A stretch of 64,000 nt of DNA from Candidatus Desulfovibrio trichonymphae (lineage in GTDB: Bacteria > Desulfobacterota > Desulfovibrionia > Desulfovibrionales > Desulfovibrionaceae), in the NCBI RefSeq assembly GCF_002355955.1, contig NZ_AP017368.1, positions 1,262,001-1,326,000 of the forward strand, given 5' to 3'. Of this stretch, positions 46,054 to 55,685 are shown piece after piece (the first letter of the stretch is position 1; the number at the start of each line of letters is the position of its first letter). The notes beneath the pieces were generated by a model. It ran no database searches and was not told where the DNA came from. It worked only from the letters and a program-made list of their open reading frames with translations. The position numbers were made by a program, and so were the translations under genes.

Positions 46054-46137
46054 CAGGCCGGACACCCGGCAACATCTGCTGCCGCTGCTTCCTTTCGGAC
46101 CTGACGGGGTTGGCAGTGGTTGCCGCCGTCCAGCCTG
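46054..46137 (-). ncRNA. ffs: Signal recognition particle RNA (4.5S type)
   Basis: Minus-strand 84-nt hairpin RNA. The conserved Ffh-binding tip reads GTCAGGTCCGAAAGGAAGCA, nearly identical to E. coli 4.5S RNA, with a GAAA instead of GGAA tetraloop, and GTTGCCGGGTGTCC on the return strand. The ends CAGGC...GGAC and GTCC...GCCTG close the stem. With its own promoter and terminator it is a complete gene. With Ffh it targets membrane and secreted proteins to FtsY/Sec. Confidence 0.92.
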
Positions 46138-46142
46138 CACAA

Positions 46143-46171
46143 GCATTACCTGCAAAGCGGCCAGCTGTCAA
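46143..46171 (-). promoter_or_regulatory. Sigma-70 promoter of ffs
   Basis: On the minus strand TTGACA (46166-46171) and TAATGC (46143-46148) are 17 bp apart, with the RNA start about 6 nt downstream. Confidence 0.8.
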
Positions 46172-46189
46172 TGTGCGCCGTAGGTTTTG

Positions 46190-46232
46190 CCAAGGCATGT
46201 ATAGACCAGCCTCCCCCGAGTCAAGGATTCTT
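46190..46232 (-). repeat. Promoter-bearing repeat, copy 3
   Basis: Minus-strand TTCAAAGAATCCTTGACTC and then TCTATACATGC match 29233-29280 and, in part, 29829-29855. It sits before the ffs promoter in the same relative orientation as copies 1 and 2 before their genes. Confidence 0.7.
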
Positions 46233-46249
46233 TGAATACGCTCCGACCG

Positions 46250-46603
46250 CGGTGAATCCTGAACAGCTATGACACTGCCCATGCCGAAATAGATCATGCC
46301 CCTGAACGTACCGCACAACAGCGTCAAAACCTTATATGCCTCTTCCCGTGAATTGATTACGCCGTTGAATGTAAATCGCTTTTCCTCGCCCCCGCTTCCG
46401 TCCGGGATCATCTCGTCACAGTATTTACCGATAGCATACAGCTGCCACTTGTCTACTGCCACCTGATTGATATCCCTGCCCAAACCATAACGGGGATTCG
46501 TGAGCAGATCATACATCACCCACGCAGGATTGGACGTGACGGAACGGATGAAATTGCCCGTCCAGATGCCGTCGTATTCGTTTGTTTCGGGATCGTTTTC
46601 GGC
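46250..46603 (-). pseudogene. Phage tail-tip (lambda J-like) protein fragment
   Basis: About 117 codons on the minus strand match the central region of host-specificity proteins: NPAWVMYDLLTNPRYGLGR, VDKWQLYAIGKYCDE, FTFNGVINSREEAYKVL and FRGMIYFGMG. A stop at about 46603 cuts the upstream side, where IS1595 sequence begins. The downstream side runs into the copy-3 repeat and ffs. The open frame continuing to 45962 is not phage-like. It is the only visible relic of a tailed prophage. Confidence 0.82.
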
Positions 46604-46985
46604 TTATTCAAACGTAATCGCGTTTACGCGGGAATTGTTCCAGACTGTTCTGAGGTACCCTGCAAGGCATTATCCGTGGCCGCGTGAACCGGAAAGCATT
46701 ATCCATTCTGACGGGTGGCGTTATGATGGGTTCATGGACATGGGCTGTCAAAAGCATTTTCGGATTGAACACGGGAAGAATGAGTTTGACAATAAACAGT
46801 TGCATAATAACGGGATAGAAAGTTTTTGGCTTTTGCCAAAACCAGGTACGCTTCAGGGATCTGCAAGAACATACTTTTTATTTTCACTTGAAGGAATGTG
46901 AGTTTCGTTTTAAGCATAGAAAAAAGGAATTATACAAAATGGTACTCAAAGTGCTTAGGGAAAATCCTCTCAGCCAAGCATAGCC
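46603..46985 (+). pseudogene. IS1595-family (ISXO2-like) transposase C-terminal remnant
   Basis: Frames in turn read GLFKRNRVYAGIVPDCSE, then ESIIHSDGWRYDGFMDMG with HNNGIESFW, and finally HLKECEFRFKHRKKELYK before a stop at about 46982. These blocks are the DDE-type catalytic half of IS1595 transposases (SDGW, H-NGIE-FW). At least two frameshifts are present, and the N-terminal zinc-ribbon half is missing. It abuts the phage fragment on one side and the livH upstream region on the other. Confidence 0.85.
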
Positions 46986-47012
46986 CCAAATATTTATCAA
47001 AAAAATGTAGAC

Positions 47013-47930
47013 ATGGAACAATTCCTCCAACAATGCGTCAACGCCCTGCAGTGGGGCAGTTTTTATGCCCTGATTGCTTTGGGTTATACTTTGGTTTATG
47101 GGGTGTTACGGTTAATCAATTTTGCGCACGGCGATATTTTTATGGTGGGTGCGTATATTTCGTTTTTTGTGTCCACGACTTTGTTGGCGACGGACGGATG
47201 GTTTGATTTTTCGCGTGAGCTGACCTTGATTTTGACTATTCCGCTGGTCGTGCTTCTGACTTCCTTTGTGGGGGTGGCTTTGGAGCGCATTGCTTATAGA
47301 CCGTTGCGGCGCAAGGGCGCACACCGTTTGTATGTTGTCATAACGGCTCTGATGTGCGGTCTGGTGCTGGAAAACGGTAATTTGGCCCTGTTGGGGGCCA
47401 GCCGTCGAATTCTGCCGCAGCTTATGGACAAAGAAGTGTATATGATTGGGAGCATTGCGGTGACCAACCTCAAGCTCTGGGTCATTCTCACGGCTTTTCT
47501 GGTGTTTTTCATTCTGCATTTTGTGGTGACAAGAACGCGCATCGGCATGGCCATGCGGGCTGTGTCCTGGGACAGATTCGCTTTGCCGCTCATGGGCATC
47601 CCGCTGGACAGCGTGATTGTATTTACTTTTGTGCTGGGTTCGGGCATTGCCGGGTTGGGCGGTATGCTCTTTGCCATGTCTTACCCGGTACTGGAGCCGT
47701 ACATGGGGGCCATGACCGGTTGGAAGGCTTTTATCGCAGCGGTTGTTGGCGGCATCGGCGATATTCGCGGTGCTTTTGTGGGCGGTTTTTTGCTGGCTTT
47801 TGTGGAGATAATGGTCGCTGCCTTTTTGCCGTCCACTTTTCGAGACTTGTTCGCTTTTTCCATACTTTTGCTTATATTGTGGGTAAAGCCCACGGGAATT
47901 TTCGGTTTGCCCCAGACGACGAAGATATAG
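47013..47930 (+). CDS. livH: Branched-chain amino acid ABC permease LivH
   Basis: A 305-residue inner-membrane permease of the LivH family with about eight membrane segments, the early GSFYALIALGYTLVYGVLRL block and the conserved Gly-rich cytoplasmic loop near GIAGLGGMLFAM. With LivM it forms the membrane channel for Leu/Ile/Val. It is the first gene of livHMGF; the binding-protein gene usually found upstream is not there, and an IS1595 remnant occupies that place. Confidence 0.93.
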   Translation: MEQFLQQCVNALQWGSFYALIALGYTLVYGVLRLINFAHGDIFMVGAYISFFVSTTLLATDGWFDFSRELTLILTIPLVVLLTSFVGVALERIAYRPLRRKGAHRLYVVITALMCGLVLENGNLALLGASRRILPQLMDKEVYMIGSIAVTNLKLWVILTAFLVFFILHFVVTRTRIGMAMRAVSWDRFALPLMGIPLDSVIVFTFVLGSGIAGLGGMLFAMSYPVLEPYMGAMTGWKAFIAAVVGGIGDIRGAFVGGFLLAFVEIMVAAFLPSTFRDLFAFSILLLILWVKPTGIFGLPQTTKI

Positions 47931-47942
47931 GAAAAAATTTTC

Positions 47943-49019
47943 ATGCAACGCCGAACTCTCAATATAATTTTTCTTCTGGCCGCTGTGGCTTTGGTCATAG
48001 CTGCTCATCTCGGTCTTCTGGATAACTATACCCTGACCATTTTGATGTTCATGGGCATTAACTGTGTGTTCGCGGCCAGTTTAAATCTGGTAAACGGCTA
48101 CATGGGCGAGTTTTCCTGCGGTCATGCCGGGTTCATGTGTGTGGGCGCTTATGTCGGCTCTTTGATGTCCGTGGGCTTGTTCACCAGCAGCAAATTTTTC
48201 GGCGGGCCGCTGCTGCCGCCGGAACTCGCGCCCTTTCTTTTTCCGCTGGTCCTGCTGGCGGCGACGCTGGTCTCCGCCCTGTTCGGGCTGATCGTGGCTC
48301 TGCCTTCTTTTCACACCCGCGATGACTATCTGGCCATTATCACCATCGCGGCCAACTACATTATTATCTCCATTGTGGAGAATATTGACGTCATTGGCGG
48401 GCCGCGCGGTTTTTCGGGCATGAAAAAGACCATCAACGCAATGCACGGGGTGATAGACATTCCTTGGATGCTTATCTGGGTAATTATCAGCACAGTGATT
48501 TGCATTACCGTGTTGTACAGGCTGGTGACCAGCACTTACGGCAAGGGCATTGCAGCGGTGTGCCAAAATGAGGTAGCGGCGGAGATCATGGGCGTGAACA
48601 CCAACCGGGTGAAAATCATGGCCTTCATGGTCTCTTCCGGTATGGCCGGGCTTTCAGGAGCGTTGTATGCACATGTTTACGGCTATGTGAACGCCCAAGC
48701 TTTCAATATTTTGAAATCCACCGAAGGGCTGGTTATGGTATATCTGGGCGGCATGGGGTCACTTTCCGGAGTGCTGCTGGCGGCCATTGTGTTCACTTTG
48801 CTCATTGAAATGTTGCGTTTTTTCATCCCCATGCTCAACGGCACCCTGCACGCGATGAGTCTGCTCCCGGCGGATCTCGAAGTGAGCCAGATTTGGAAAT
48901 GGGTAATCATTCCCCTTATTTTGATTTTACTTATGCAGTTCAGGCCTGAGGGTTTTTTCGGCAATCGGGAATTGACGCATATTTTTCCGCGCCTGAGACG
49001 CTGGATTTATTTTAGATAG
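47943..49019 (+). CDS. livM: Branched-chain amino acid ABC permease LivM
   Basis: A 358-residue LivM permease with about ten membrane segments. The family block NLVNGYMGEFSCGHAGFMCV follows the first helices, and the coupling region SSGMAGLSGALYAH is near the C-terminal third. It starts 12 bp after livH and continues the operon. Confidence 0.93.
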   Translation: MQRRTLNIIFLLAAVALVIAAHLGLLDNYTLTILMFMGINCVFAASLNLVNGYMGEFSCGHAGFMCVGAYVGSLMSVGLFTSSKFFGGPLLPPELAPFLFPLVLLAATLVSALFGLIVALPSFHTRDDYLAIITIAANYIIISIVENIDVIGGPRGFSGMKKTINAMHGVIDIPWMLIWVIISTVICITVLYRLVTSTYGKGIAAVCQNEVAAEIMGVNTNRVKIMAFMVSSGMAGLSGALYAHVYGYVNAQAFNILKSTEGLVMVYLGGMGSLSGVLLAAIVFTLLIEMLRFFIPMLNGTLHAMSLLPADLEVSQIWKWVIIPLILILLMQFRPEGFFGNRELTHIFPRLRRWIYFR

Positions 49020-49039
49020 CCGTCAAAGGAGTTATTCTT

Positions 49040-49807
49040 TTGGCACTGCTTGAAATACGAGGCTTGACCCAACGTTTTGGGGGTTTGCAGGCGCTTACGG
49101 ACTTCAGTATTGACATTGGGGATCACGATTTGGTGGGCCTCATTGGTCCCAACGGCGCAGGCAAAACAACGGTGTTCAATCTGGTTTCCGGGTTTTACAC
49201 TCCCAGCGCGGGCAGCATAAAATTCGCGGGCACACCCACGCGCGGGTTGAAGCCGCATCAGGTCACGGCCCTGAGCTTGGCGCGTACCTTTCAGAATATC
49301 CGGCTCTGGCCGGACATGACCGTGCTGGATAACATCCGCCTAGCCCGTTATCACCGCTTGGGCTATACTTTTCTGGACGCAATTTTGCGCACCAGACTAT
49401 ACAGAGCAGCGGAGCGGATGGCGGAAAGGCGGGCTATGGATATTTTGGAGCGCATGGATATGCTGGACTATGCGCAGGATCTGCCCAAAAATCTGCCTTA
49501 TGGGTTGCAGCGCAGGGTGGAGGTAGCTAGGGCTCTGGCGACCCGTCCCAAGCTGCTTTTGCTGGATGAACCGGCAGCCGGGTTGAACTCGGCGGACGTA
49601 GACGATCTTATCCGTTATATCCGCTGGGTTTACGACGAATTCAACATCAGCATCTGGATGATTGAGCATCAGATGAAGATGGTGATGTCGCTGTGTCAGC
49701 GTCTGATGGTGATTAATTTCGGGCAGACAATAGCCAAGGGCTCTCCGCTGGAGATTCAGAGCAATCCGGATGTAATAAGCGCCTACCTGGGAGACGATGT
49801 AATCTGA
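49040..49807 (+). CDS. livG: Branched-chain amino acid ABC ATPase LivG
   Basis: A 255-residue ABC ATPase. Walker A is GPNGAGKTT. The signature reads LPYGLQRRVEVARALATRPK, with PYG in place of SGG as in LivG proteins, and Walker B is LLLLDEPAAGLN. The only start fitting the family and the AAAGGAG site is TTG at 49040. The next gene starts in the stop codon region. Confidence 0.95.
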   Translation: MALLEIRGLTQRFGGLQALTDFSIDIGDHDLVGLIGPNGAGKTTVFNLVSGFYTPSAGSIKFAGTPTRGLKPHQVTALSLARTFQNIRLWPDMTVLDNIRLARYHRLGYTFLDAILRTRLYRAAERMAERRAMDILERMDMLDYAQDLPKNLPYGLQRRVEVARALATRPKLLLLDEPAAGLNSADVDDLIRYIRWVYDEFNISIWMIEHQMKMVMSLCQRLMVINFGQTIAKGSPLEIQSNPDVISAYLGDDVI

Positions 49808-50526
49808 TGTTGAGCGTGACTGCTCTTAAGGCGGCCTACGGTAAAATTGAGGCTCTGCACGGTATATCCTTTCATGTGGAGCGCGGGGAAATTGTAACGC
49901 TCATCGGGGCCAATGGAGCGGGTAAATCCACCACACTGAAAGCGCTCATGCGTCTTGCTCCTCCAGAGTCGCCCATAGTAACCGGCGGGGAGATTGTCTT
50001 TGAAGGCAAGTCCATGCTGGGGATGGAAGGGCATAATGTTGTGGACAAGCTGAAAATGACTCTGGTGCCAGAGGGCCGGCATATTTTTGGCAATCTGACG
50101 GTTATGGAAAATCTGACTCTGGCGGCCTGGACGAGGAGGCGCGAGTCTCCCAAAAAGGATATAGAGCATATTTTTGAGTTGTTTCCGCGTCTGGCCGAGC
50201 GGGCCAGACAGCGCAGCAATACGCTTTCCGGCGGCGAACAGCAGATGCTGGCCGTGGGCCGGGCGTTGATGACAAAATGTTCGGTGCTGCTTCTGGACGA
50301 ACCGTCCATGGGGCTGGCCCCGCTGATTATGTACGATATGTTCCGTACACTCAAGCAGCTTAATTCTAAAGGACTGACCATTATCGTGGTCGAGCAGAAC
50401 GCCAAGTTGGCTTTGCAGGTGGCGGACAGGGGTTACGTTCTGGACACAGGCGAAATCGTGGCCGAAGGGTATTGCGCTGAATTGCTTCAGGATCTGGAAA
50501 TCAAAGCCGCCTATCTGGGGGGATAG
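49807..50526 (+). CDS. livF: Branched-chain amino acid ABC ATPase LivF
   Basis: A 239-residue second ATPase of the transporter. Walker A is GANGAGKST, the signature LSGGEQQMLAVGRALM, Walker B VLLLDEPSMGLAP, and the late VVEQNAKLAL is typical of LivF. It overlaps the livG stop by one base. Confidence 0.96.
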   Translation: MLSVTALKAAYGKIEALHGISFHVERGEIVTLIGANGAGKSTTLKALMRLAPPESPIVTGGEIVFEGKSMLGMEGHNVVDKLKMTLVPEGRHIFGNLTVMENLTLAAWTRRRESPKKDIEHIFELFPRLAERARQRSNTLSGGEQQMLAVGRALMTKCSVLLLDEPSMGLAPLIMYDMFRTLKQLNSKGLTIIVVEQNAKLALQVADRGYVLDTGEIVAEGYCAELLQDLEIKAAYLGG

Positions 50527-50567
50527 AGGCGGATTATTTTTTTCATCAAACCTACATTGTGGTATCA

Positions 50568-50599
50568 CAGCCTGTTCCTTGCCTGGACTGAACAGGCTG
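50568..50599 (+). terminator. Hairpin after liv operon
   Basis: CAGCCTGTTC pairs perfectly with GAACAGGCTG around a 12-nt loop, about 40 bp after livF. No T-run follows. The rest of the spacer to pgpA (50600-50805) shows nothing recognisable. Confidence 0.5.
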
Positions 50600-50805
50600 C
50601 CCAATTAGGGTGTTTGTTACAGAAGGTACACAACAGCAGAGCGTAGTTAAGCGATTGCCCTGATTGACTGGTTCGCTGCGCAATGCCTTTTGTTTGATTC
50701 ATTCAATTGCCCTAGCTTTTCTCGCAACCGTCTGACAAAAAAATGTCAGTACGCGCCGCGCCTGTATCATCCACAGGTGAAGCGTACAATACTTGAGGAG
50801 AGGTT

Positions 50806-51276
50806 ATGCGTTTTCAGGATATGTGCGTTCTGGCGTTCTGTCGGCTGGGCGTGGCCGGGCTGGCGCCGAAAGCGCCGGGCACATGGGGCAGTGCTGTAGC
50901 CTGCCTGCTGGCGCCTTTTGTGTTTTTGCCTTTCTCTTACACAGGGCGCGTTCTTGCGCTGGTGCTGATTTTTATTGCAGGCGGCCTTGCGGCGATGCGC
51001 GCGGAACAGCTGTTGGGCCGCAAAGATCCCGGTGAGGTGGTGATTGATGAGCTTCTGGGCGTCTGGATTGCACTCTCCCCTTTTGAAAAGCCGGGGCCGG
51101 GAATTTTTGTAGCGTCCTTTGCGCTTTTTCGGTTGTTTGACATCTGGAAGCCCTGGCCTGTGCGTGCTTCGGAAAACTGGCTGCCGGACGGCTTCGGCGT
51201 CATGCTGGACGACGCGTTTGCCGGGCTGTGGGCATTGCTCTGCGTGCTGGTGCTGCACTTTTTACATATTGTATAA
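50806..51276 (+). CDS. pgpA: Phosphatidylglycerophosphatase A
   Basis: A 156-residue PgpA with four hydrophobic segments. It dephosphorylates phosphatidylglycerol phosphate in the inner membrane. The family blocks APGTWGSAVA and DPGEVVIDELLGVWIAL (acidic catalytic site) are present. GAGGAGAG precedes the ATG. It is convergent with infA. Confidence 0.93.
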   Translation: MRFQDMCVLAFCRLGVAGLAPKAPGTWGSAVACLLAPFVFLPFSYTGRVLALVLIFIAGGLAAMRAEQLLGRKDPGEVVIDELLGVWIALSPFEKPGPGIFVASFALFRLFDIWKPWPVRASENWLPDGFGVMLDDAFAGLWALLCVLVLHFLHIV

Positions 51277-51332
51277 GGCCACGGCGAGAAGCGCCCATGG
51301 CCGGGCGGCAAGCTGGAGGCGCGTGCTTTGCC

Positions 51333-51551
51333 TTATTTCATCCGGTAGGTAATGCGGCCACGCATGAGATCATAGGGTGAAAGCTCCACCTTGACGTGGT
51401 CACCGGGTAAAATGCGTATATAAAATTTGCGCATCTTGCCGGAAATATGAGTCAGCACTTCGTGGCCATTTTCAAGCTCCACGCGGAACATGGCGTTCGG
51501 CAGTGCTTCCTGGACAACTCCGTCAACTTCAATAGACCCTTCTTTAGCCAT
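51333..51551 (-). CDS. infA: Translation initiation factor IF-1
   Basis: A 72-residue S1/OB-fold protein binding the 30S A site: [20 protein letters not shown] onward to [17 protein letters not shown]. The start at 51551 (MAKEG) is that of the family; the frame to 51596 is an upstream extension without similarity. Confidence 0.97.
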   Translation of the reverse strand: MAKEGSIEVDGVVQEALPNAMFRVELENGHEVLTHISGKMRKFYIRILPGDHVKVELSPYDLMRGRITYRMK

Positions 51552-51644
51552 GCAGCCTCCGCAAACGATATAAATAAACGGCGTTAACCTTTGCAAAAAT
51601 ATGACACGCTGTCAACAGAAGCGCCGTGTTACTTTGCGAGAGGT

Positions 51645-51695
51645 TCACCTTTGTGATGTTTTTTGATATTTTTATCAAGCAAAACAATTGATTAT
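51645..51695 (+). repeat. Left flank of IS630-derived insert
   Basis: Matches 42930-42980 with few changes. Together with 52005-52032 it forms the same repeat, interrupted by the element. Confidence 0.75.
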
Positions 51696-52004
51696 TAGTG
51701 TCTAATTGCTAAAATTTCGACAATCACAAGCGGCATGAAGCCTGACTTGAAAAACATCCGAACGTATTTTTTCACTACACGCCGACAAGCGCAAGCCGAC
51801 TCAACATGGAGGGAATACGGTTCGGTATTTTGTCCCGGAAGTCTGTGCGCAGGAAGAGATTCAGGGGCAGGAAGAACTTGCCGTTCATATGGAACGCTTT
51901 ATCTCCGCTTACAACGAAACTGCAAAGCCTTTTGTATAAGAAAGCGTGATGTCAAGGGCAGTCAGTTTGAAAATAATGCTCGAAATTTTTAATAATTAGG
52001 CACT
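51696..52004 (+). mobile_element. Internally deleted IS630-type element, copy 2 (MITE-like)
   Basis: About 310 bp with inverted ends: TAGTGTCTAATTGCTAAAAT at 51696 and, reversed at 51981-52004, AGTGCCTAATTATTAAAAAT. Inside is only the transposase C-terminal part ([25 protein letters not shown] then a stop). It lacks the catalytic core and so depends on a transposase elsewhere, if it still moves. It is closely related to copy 1 (40879-41240). Confidence 0.85.
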
Positions 52005-52050
52005 GATGTCAAATTATTGTGAAAGTGAATCTCTTCATTATGCTGCTTTC

Positions 52051-52079
52051 TTGACTTTGGTAGGCGCGTTCTGCATATT
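52051..52079 (+). promoter_or_regulatory. Candidate promoter of ileS
   Basis: TTGACT (52051-52056) and CATATT (52074-52079), 17-bp spacing, 66 bp before ileS and just outside the repeat flank. Confidence 0.55.
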
Positions 52080-52144
52080 TACTATTCTTCTACAAGCATA
52101 ATGCCGTTATTTTTCAGGGTGTGGGACAAACGCCGGGAACCAGC

Positions 52145-54994
52145 ATGAGTGATTATAAAAAAACATTGAATCTGCCGAAGACAGACTTTCCCATGAAGGC
52201 AAACCTCGTTCAACGCGAACCGGAAATTCTTAAGAAATGGGAAGAGACGCGTGCTTTTGACGCAATGGTGCAGGCCTCGTCAAACAGGGGCGAATACGTG
52301 CTGCACGACGGCCCCCCCTATGCCAACGGGCACATCCATCTGGGCACGGCGTTGAACAAGATACTCAAGGACATCATTGTTAAATCACGCAATATGCAAG
52401 GTTTTACGGCCAGCTATGTGCCTGGGTGGGACTGCCACGGCCTGCCCATTGAACATAAGATGGAGCAGCAGCTCAAAGAAAAGAAAAAAACGCTGTCCAC
52501 CCATGTTGTGCGTAAACTGTGCCGCGAGTACGCGGCCGGCTGGATTGACGTGCAGCGCAAGGAATTCAAACGACTGGGCGTGCTCGGCGCATGGGACGCC
52601 CCATATATGAGCATGGATCCGGCCTATGAGGGCGCCACGGCCCGTGAACTCGCCGATTTTGTAGAAAAAGGCAGCGTGCTGCGCGCCAAGAAGCCCATTT
52701 ACTGGTGTTGTTCGTGTCATACCGCTCTGGCCGAAGCGGAAGTGGAATATCACGACCGTATTTCGCCGTCCGTTTATGTGGCTTTTCCGTTGCCGGATGC
52801 GGCGTTGTCAAAGCTGTTTCCCATGGCTGACCCTGCCGGAGCCAGCGTGGTCATCTGGACAACAACGCCCTGGACCCTGCCGGACAATATGGCCGTCTGC
52901 CTGCACCCTGAGTTTGTCTATCTGCTTGTGGAGATAAACGGCGCGCAGTTTTTGCTGGCGGAAGACCGTCTTGCGCCGTGCGCCGACCTGTTCGCCTGGA
53001 AACATCCCCATATTCTGGGGCGCGCATCCGGTGCGCAGTTAGAAGGGCTTGTGGCCCGTCACCCTTTTTATGACAGACCCTCTCCCCTGACGCTCGGGAT
53101 CCACGTGACGCTGGATGCCGGCACAGGCTGCGTACACACCGCGCCGGGGCACGGCCGCGAAGATTATGACGTGGCCTTGAAATACGGACTTGAAGTCTAT
53201 TCTCCATTGGACGACGACGGCTGTTTTTTACCTGCTGTTCCACTGTTTGCGGGCATGAACGTGATGGAAGCCAATCCCGCTGTGCTGGCCGTACTGGAAG
53301 AAGCCAGTGCGTTGCTGTGGCAGGGCAGACTGGAGCATTCTTACCCGCACTGCTGGCGCTGTAAACAGCCTGTAATTTTTCGCGCCACCACACAATGGTT
53401 CATCAGTATGGAAAAAAATGATTTGCGCGACCGCGCCTTGGAAACCATCAATAGTGACGTGCACTGGATTCCGGCCTGGGGCCGTGAGCGCATTTATAAT
53501 ATGATTGAATCCCGGCCGGATTGGTGCATTTCACGCCAGCGCCAATGGGGCGTTCCTATCATGGCCCTGCTGTGTGAAGATTGTGGCGAGGCGTGGAATG
53601 ACCCGGCCTGGATGCGGGACATGGCCGATCGTTTCGTCAGCCACCCAACCGGCTGCGATTACTGGTTTGAAGCCGACATACGTGAAATAACGCCCAAAGA
53701 CTTGCGTTGTCCGCACTGCGACGGCCGCTGCTGGAAAAAAGAAACGGATATTCTGGACGTCTGGTTTGACTCGGGCACGAGTTTTGCCGCTGTGCTGGAA
53801 AAACGCCCGGAACTGCGTTTCCCGGCGGATATGTATCTGGAAGGCTCGGATCAGTACCGCGGCTGGTTTCACTCTTCCCTACTCGCTTCGCTAGGCACGC
53901 GCGGCCGCGCGCCGTACAGGGCTGTGCTGACCCACGGATATGTTGTGGACGGGGAAGGCCGAAAGATGTCAAAATCTGTCGGCAATGTGATCGCCCCGCA
54001 GGAACTGATTGAAAAATTTGGCGCGGAAATCGTGCGCTTGTGGGTGTCTTCTGTAGATTACCGCGAAGACATCCGCATTTCCGATCAAATTCTGGGCCGT
54101 CTTGTAGACGCCTACCGTCGCATTCGCAATACCTGCCGTTTTATTCTGGGTAATCTCACTGATCTGGTCCCGCAGGCACTGCTGCCGCTTGGCGCGCTGA
54201 CGCCCCTAGATCGTTTTGCCCTTGACGCGGCAGTCCGGACACACAAACGCGTGCAGGAGGCGTATGCGGAATTTGAATTCCACAAGGTATATCACTGCCT
54301 GCACAACTATTGTGTGACAGATCTTTCCGCCATATATCTGGATATTGTCAAAGACCGTCTCTACGCACAGGGAGCGGAAGACACGCTCCGTCGCTCCGCT
54401 CTGACGGCCCTTTGGCACATCCTCTCCCTGTTGTTGCGCGATATGGCGCCGGTGCTTTCCTTCACGGCTGAGGAAATTTTCAGCCATCTCCCTGCGGCGT
54501 TGCGCGGGTCTGCGCCGACGGTATTTGCCCTTCCGCCCATCTCTCTTGACGCCTGCAAGCTTGATGAGGATCGCAGGAACGGCTGGAGAGCGCTTTTGTC
54601 CGTGCGCGGTGTTGTGACAAAAGCGATTGAGGTGTTGCGGCGTGACGGAATCATAGGGCATTCTCTGGACACGCGGGTAACGCTTTTTGTATCGGATGGG
54701 CTGCGTGGTCAGCTTGACGCACTGCATACGGACTTGCGCGCAGTGTGCATTGTGTCCCAACTGGAAGTGGCTGACCTGTCCGTAGCGCCGCAGTCGGCCT
54801 TTCGTGATGCTGATGTGGCAGGTCTTGCTATTGGCGTGGAAAAAGCCCGTGGCGAAAAATGCGAGCGATGCTGGATTTACAGCACAGAACTAGGCAGTGA
54901 CCCCGCCCGCCTTGGGCTTTGCCCACGCTGCGCGGGTGTGCTTCGGGGCAGTGCCAAGATAAACCAAGGACGACGGAATGCGACATCGCTATAA
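52145..54994 (+). CDS. ileS: Isoleucyl-tRNA synthetase
   Basis: A 949-residue class I enzyme. The HIGH-type motif is GHIHLG (H63), the KMSKS loop is at K607, and an editing domain with TTPWTLPDN lies between. A C-terminal zinc site (CERCW, CPRC) closes the protein, placing it in the bacterial class I IleRS clade. I chose the ATG at 52145; the frame extends to a GTG at 52121. It overlaps lspA by 17 bp. Confidence 0.96.
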   Translation: MSDYKKTLNLPKTDFPMKANLVQREPEILKKWEETRAFDAMVQASSNRGEYVLHDGPPYANGHIHLGTALNKILKDIIVKSRNMQGFTASYVPGWDCHGLPIEHKMEQQLKEKKKTLSTHVVRKLCREYAAGWIDVQRKEFKRLGVLGAWDAPYMSMDPAYEGATARELADFVEKGSVLRAKKPIYWCCSCHTALAEAEVEYHDRISPSVYVAFPLPDAALSKLFPMADPAGASVVIWTTTPWTLPDNMAVCLHPEFVYLLVEINGAQFLLAEDRLAPCADLFAWKHPHILGRASGAQLEGLVARHPFYDRPSPLTLGIHVTLDAGTGCVHTAPGHGREDYDVALKYGLEVYSPLDDDGCFLPAVPLFAGMNVMEANPAVLAVLEEASALLWQGRLEHSYPHCWRCKQPVIFRATTQWFISMEKNDLRDRALETINSDVHWIPAWGRERIYNMIESRPDWCISRQRQWGVPIMALLCEDCGEAWNDPAWMRDMADRFVSHPTGCDYWFEADIREITPKDLRCPHCDGRCWKKETDILDVWFDSGTSFAAVLEKRPELRFPADMYLEGSDQYRGWFHSSLLASLGTRGRAPYRAVLTHGYVVDGEGRKMSKSVGNVIAPQELIEKFGAEIVRLWVSSVDYREDIRISDQILGRLVDAYRRIRNTCRFILGNLTDLVPQALLPLGALTPLDRFALDAAVRTHKRVQEAYAEFEFHKVYHCLHNYCVTDLSAIYLDIVKDRLYAQGAEDTLRRSALTALWHILSLLLRDMAPVLSFTAEEIFSHLPAALRGSAPTVFALPPISLDACKLDEDRRNGWRALLSVRGVVTKAIEVLRRDGIIGHSLDTRVTLFVSDGLRGQLDALHTDLRAVCIVSQLEVADLSVAPQSAFRDADVAGLAIGVEKARGEKCERCWIYSTELGSDPARLGLCPRCAGVLRGSAKINQGRRNATSL

Positions 54995-55484
54995 AATTCT
55001 GGGCGGCATGGCCGTGCTGGTTTTTGTGCTGGATCAGGCCTCAAAGTGGCTGATTATGGCATTTATTCCGGAATACCGTTCAGTCATGGTGATTCCCGAT
55101 TTGTTCGATCTGGTTAATATACGCAATCGCGGGGCCGCGTTTGGTTTTTTAAACCGCTCGGATATTGAGTGGCAATTCTGGCTTTTCTTGGCCGCCACTG
55201 TTGTGGCTGCTTGGACAATATTTGCCCTTGTCCGCACGGCGCGCTACCAGCCTTGGCTCTTCACCTGTCTGGGTTTTGTGCTCGGCGGGGCGCTGGGCAA
55301 TCTTGCGGACCGCCTGCGTTTCCGGGCAGTAGTGGATTTTTTGGATTTTCATATCGGCGGCCTGCACTGGCCTGCTTTTAATGTAGCCGACATGTCCATC
55401 TGCATGGGCGCTTTTCTGGCATGTCTTCTTCACTGGCGGCAATCGTCGGCAGCCGTGGTCAGCCGGGAAGGAACAGTGCTGTGA
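54978..55484 (+). CDS. lspA: Lipoprotein signal peptidase
   Basis: A 168-residue inner-membrane aspartic protease with four membrane segments. Catalytic aspartates lie in GNLADRLRF...VDFLDFHIG and FNVADMSI. It cleaves prolipoproteins such as those predicted here at 27540, 35114 and 55686. It starts within the end of ileS. Confidence 0.95.
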   Translation: MRHRYKILGGMAVLVFVLDQASKWLIMAFIPEYRSVMVIPDLFDLVNIRNRGAAFGFLNRSDIEWQFWLFLAATVVAAWTIFALVRTARYQPWLFTCLGFVLGGALGNLADRLRFRAVVDFLDFHIGGLHWPAFNVADMSICMGAFLACLLHWRQSSAAVVSREGTVL

Positions 55485-55657
55485 CATTCGCATGGTGGCA
55501 TCTTCTGGCGGCACTCATCCCTATGCTCCCTGTTGTCCGGAGTATCCGGCATATCTGGGATCATGAGTTTGCAGATCCCCTGCAGCGGGCGCTGTGGCTT
55601 GTGTACGCAGTGTTTTTGCCGGTCTCGGCATTTTTATCGGGCGTCAAAAAGCCCTAA
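55481..55657 (+). CDS. Small membrane protein, PLDc_N-like
   Basis: A 58-residue protein with two hydrophobic segments around a charged loop ([20 protein letters not shown]), resembling the PLDc_N domain of small membrane proteins. A GTG start overlapping the lspA stop (GTGA) fits operon style better than the longer frame from 55421, which lies inside lspA. Function unknown. Confidence 0.6.
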   Translation: MTFAWWHLLAALIPMLPVVRSIRHIWDHEFADPLQRALWLVYAVFLPVSAFLSGVKKP

Positions 55658-55685
55658 AAAAATTCAATGTTAAACGAGGCTTGTT

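Noticed and set aside
45962-46249. Continuation of the phage J frame
   Set aside because: It passes through the SRP RNA gene, its promoter and terminator; similarity to J stops near 46250.
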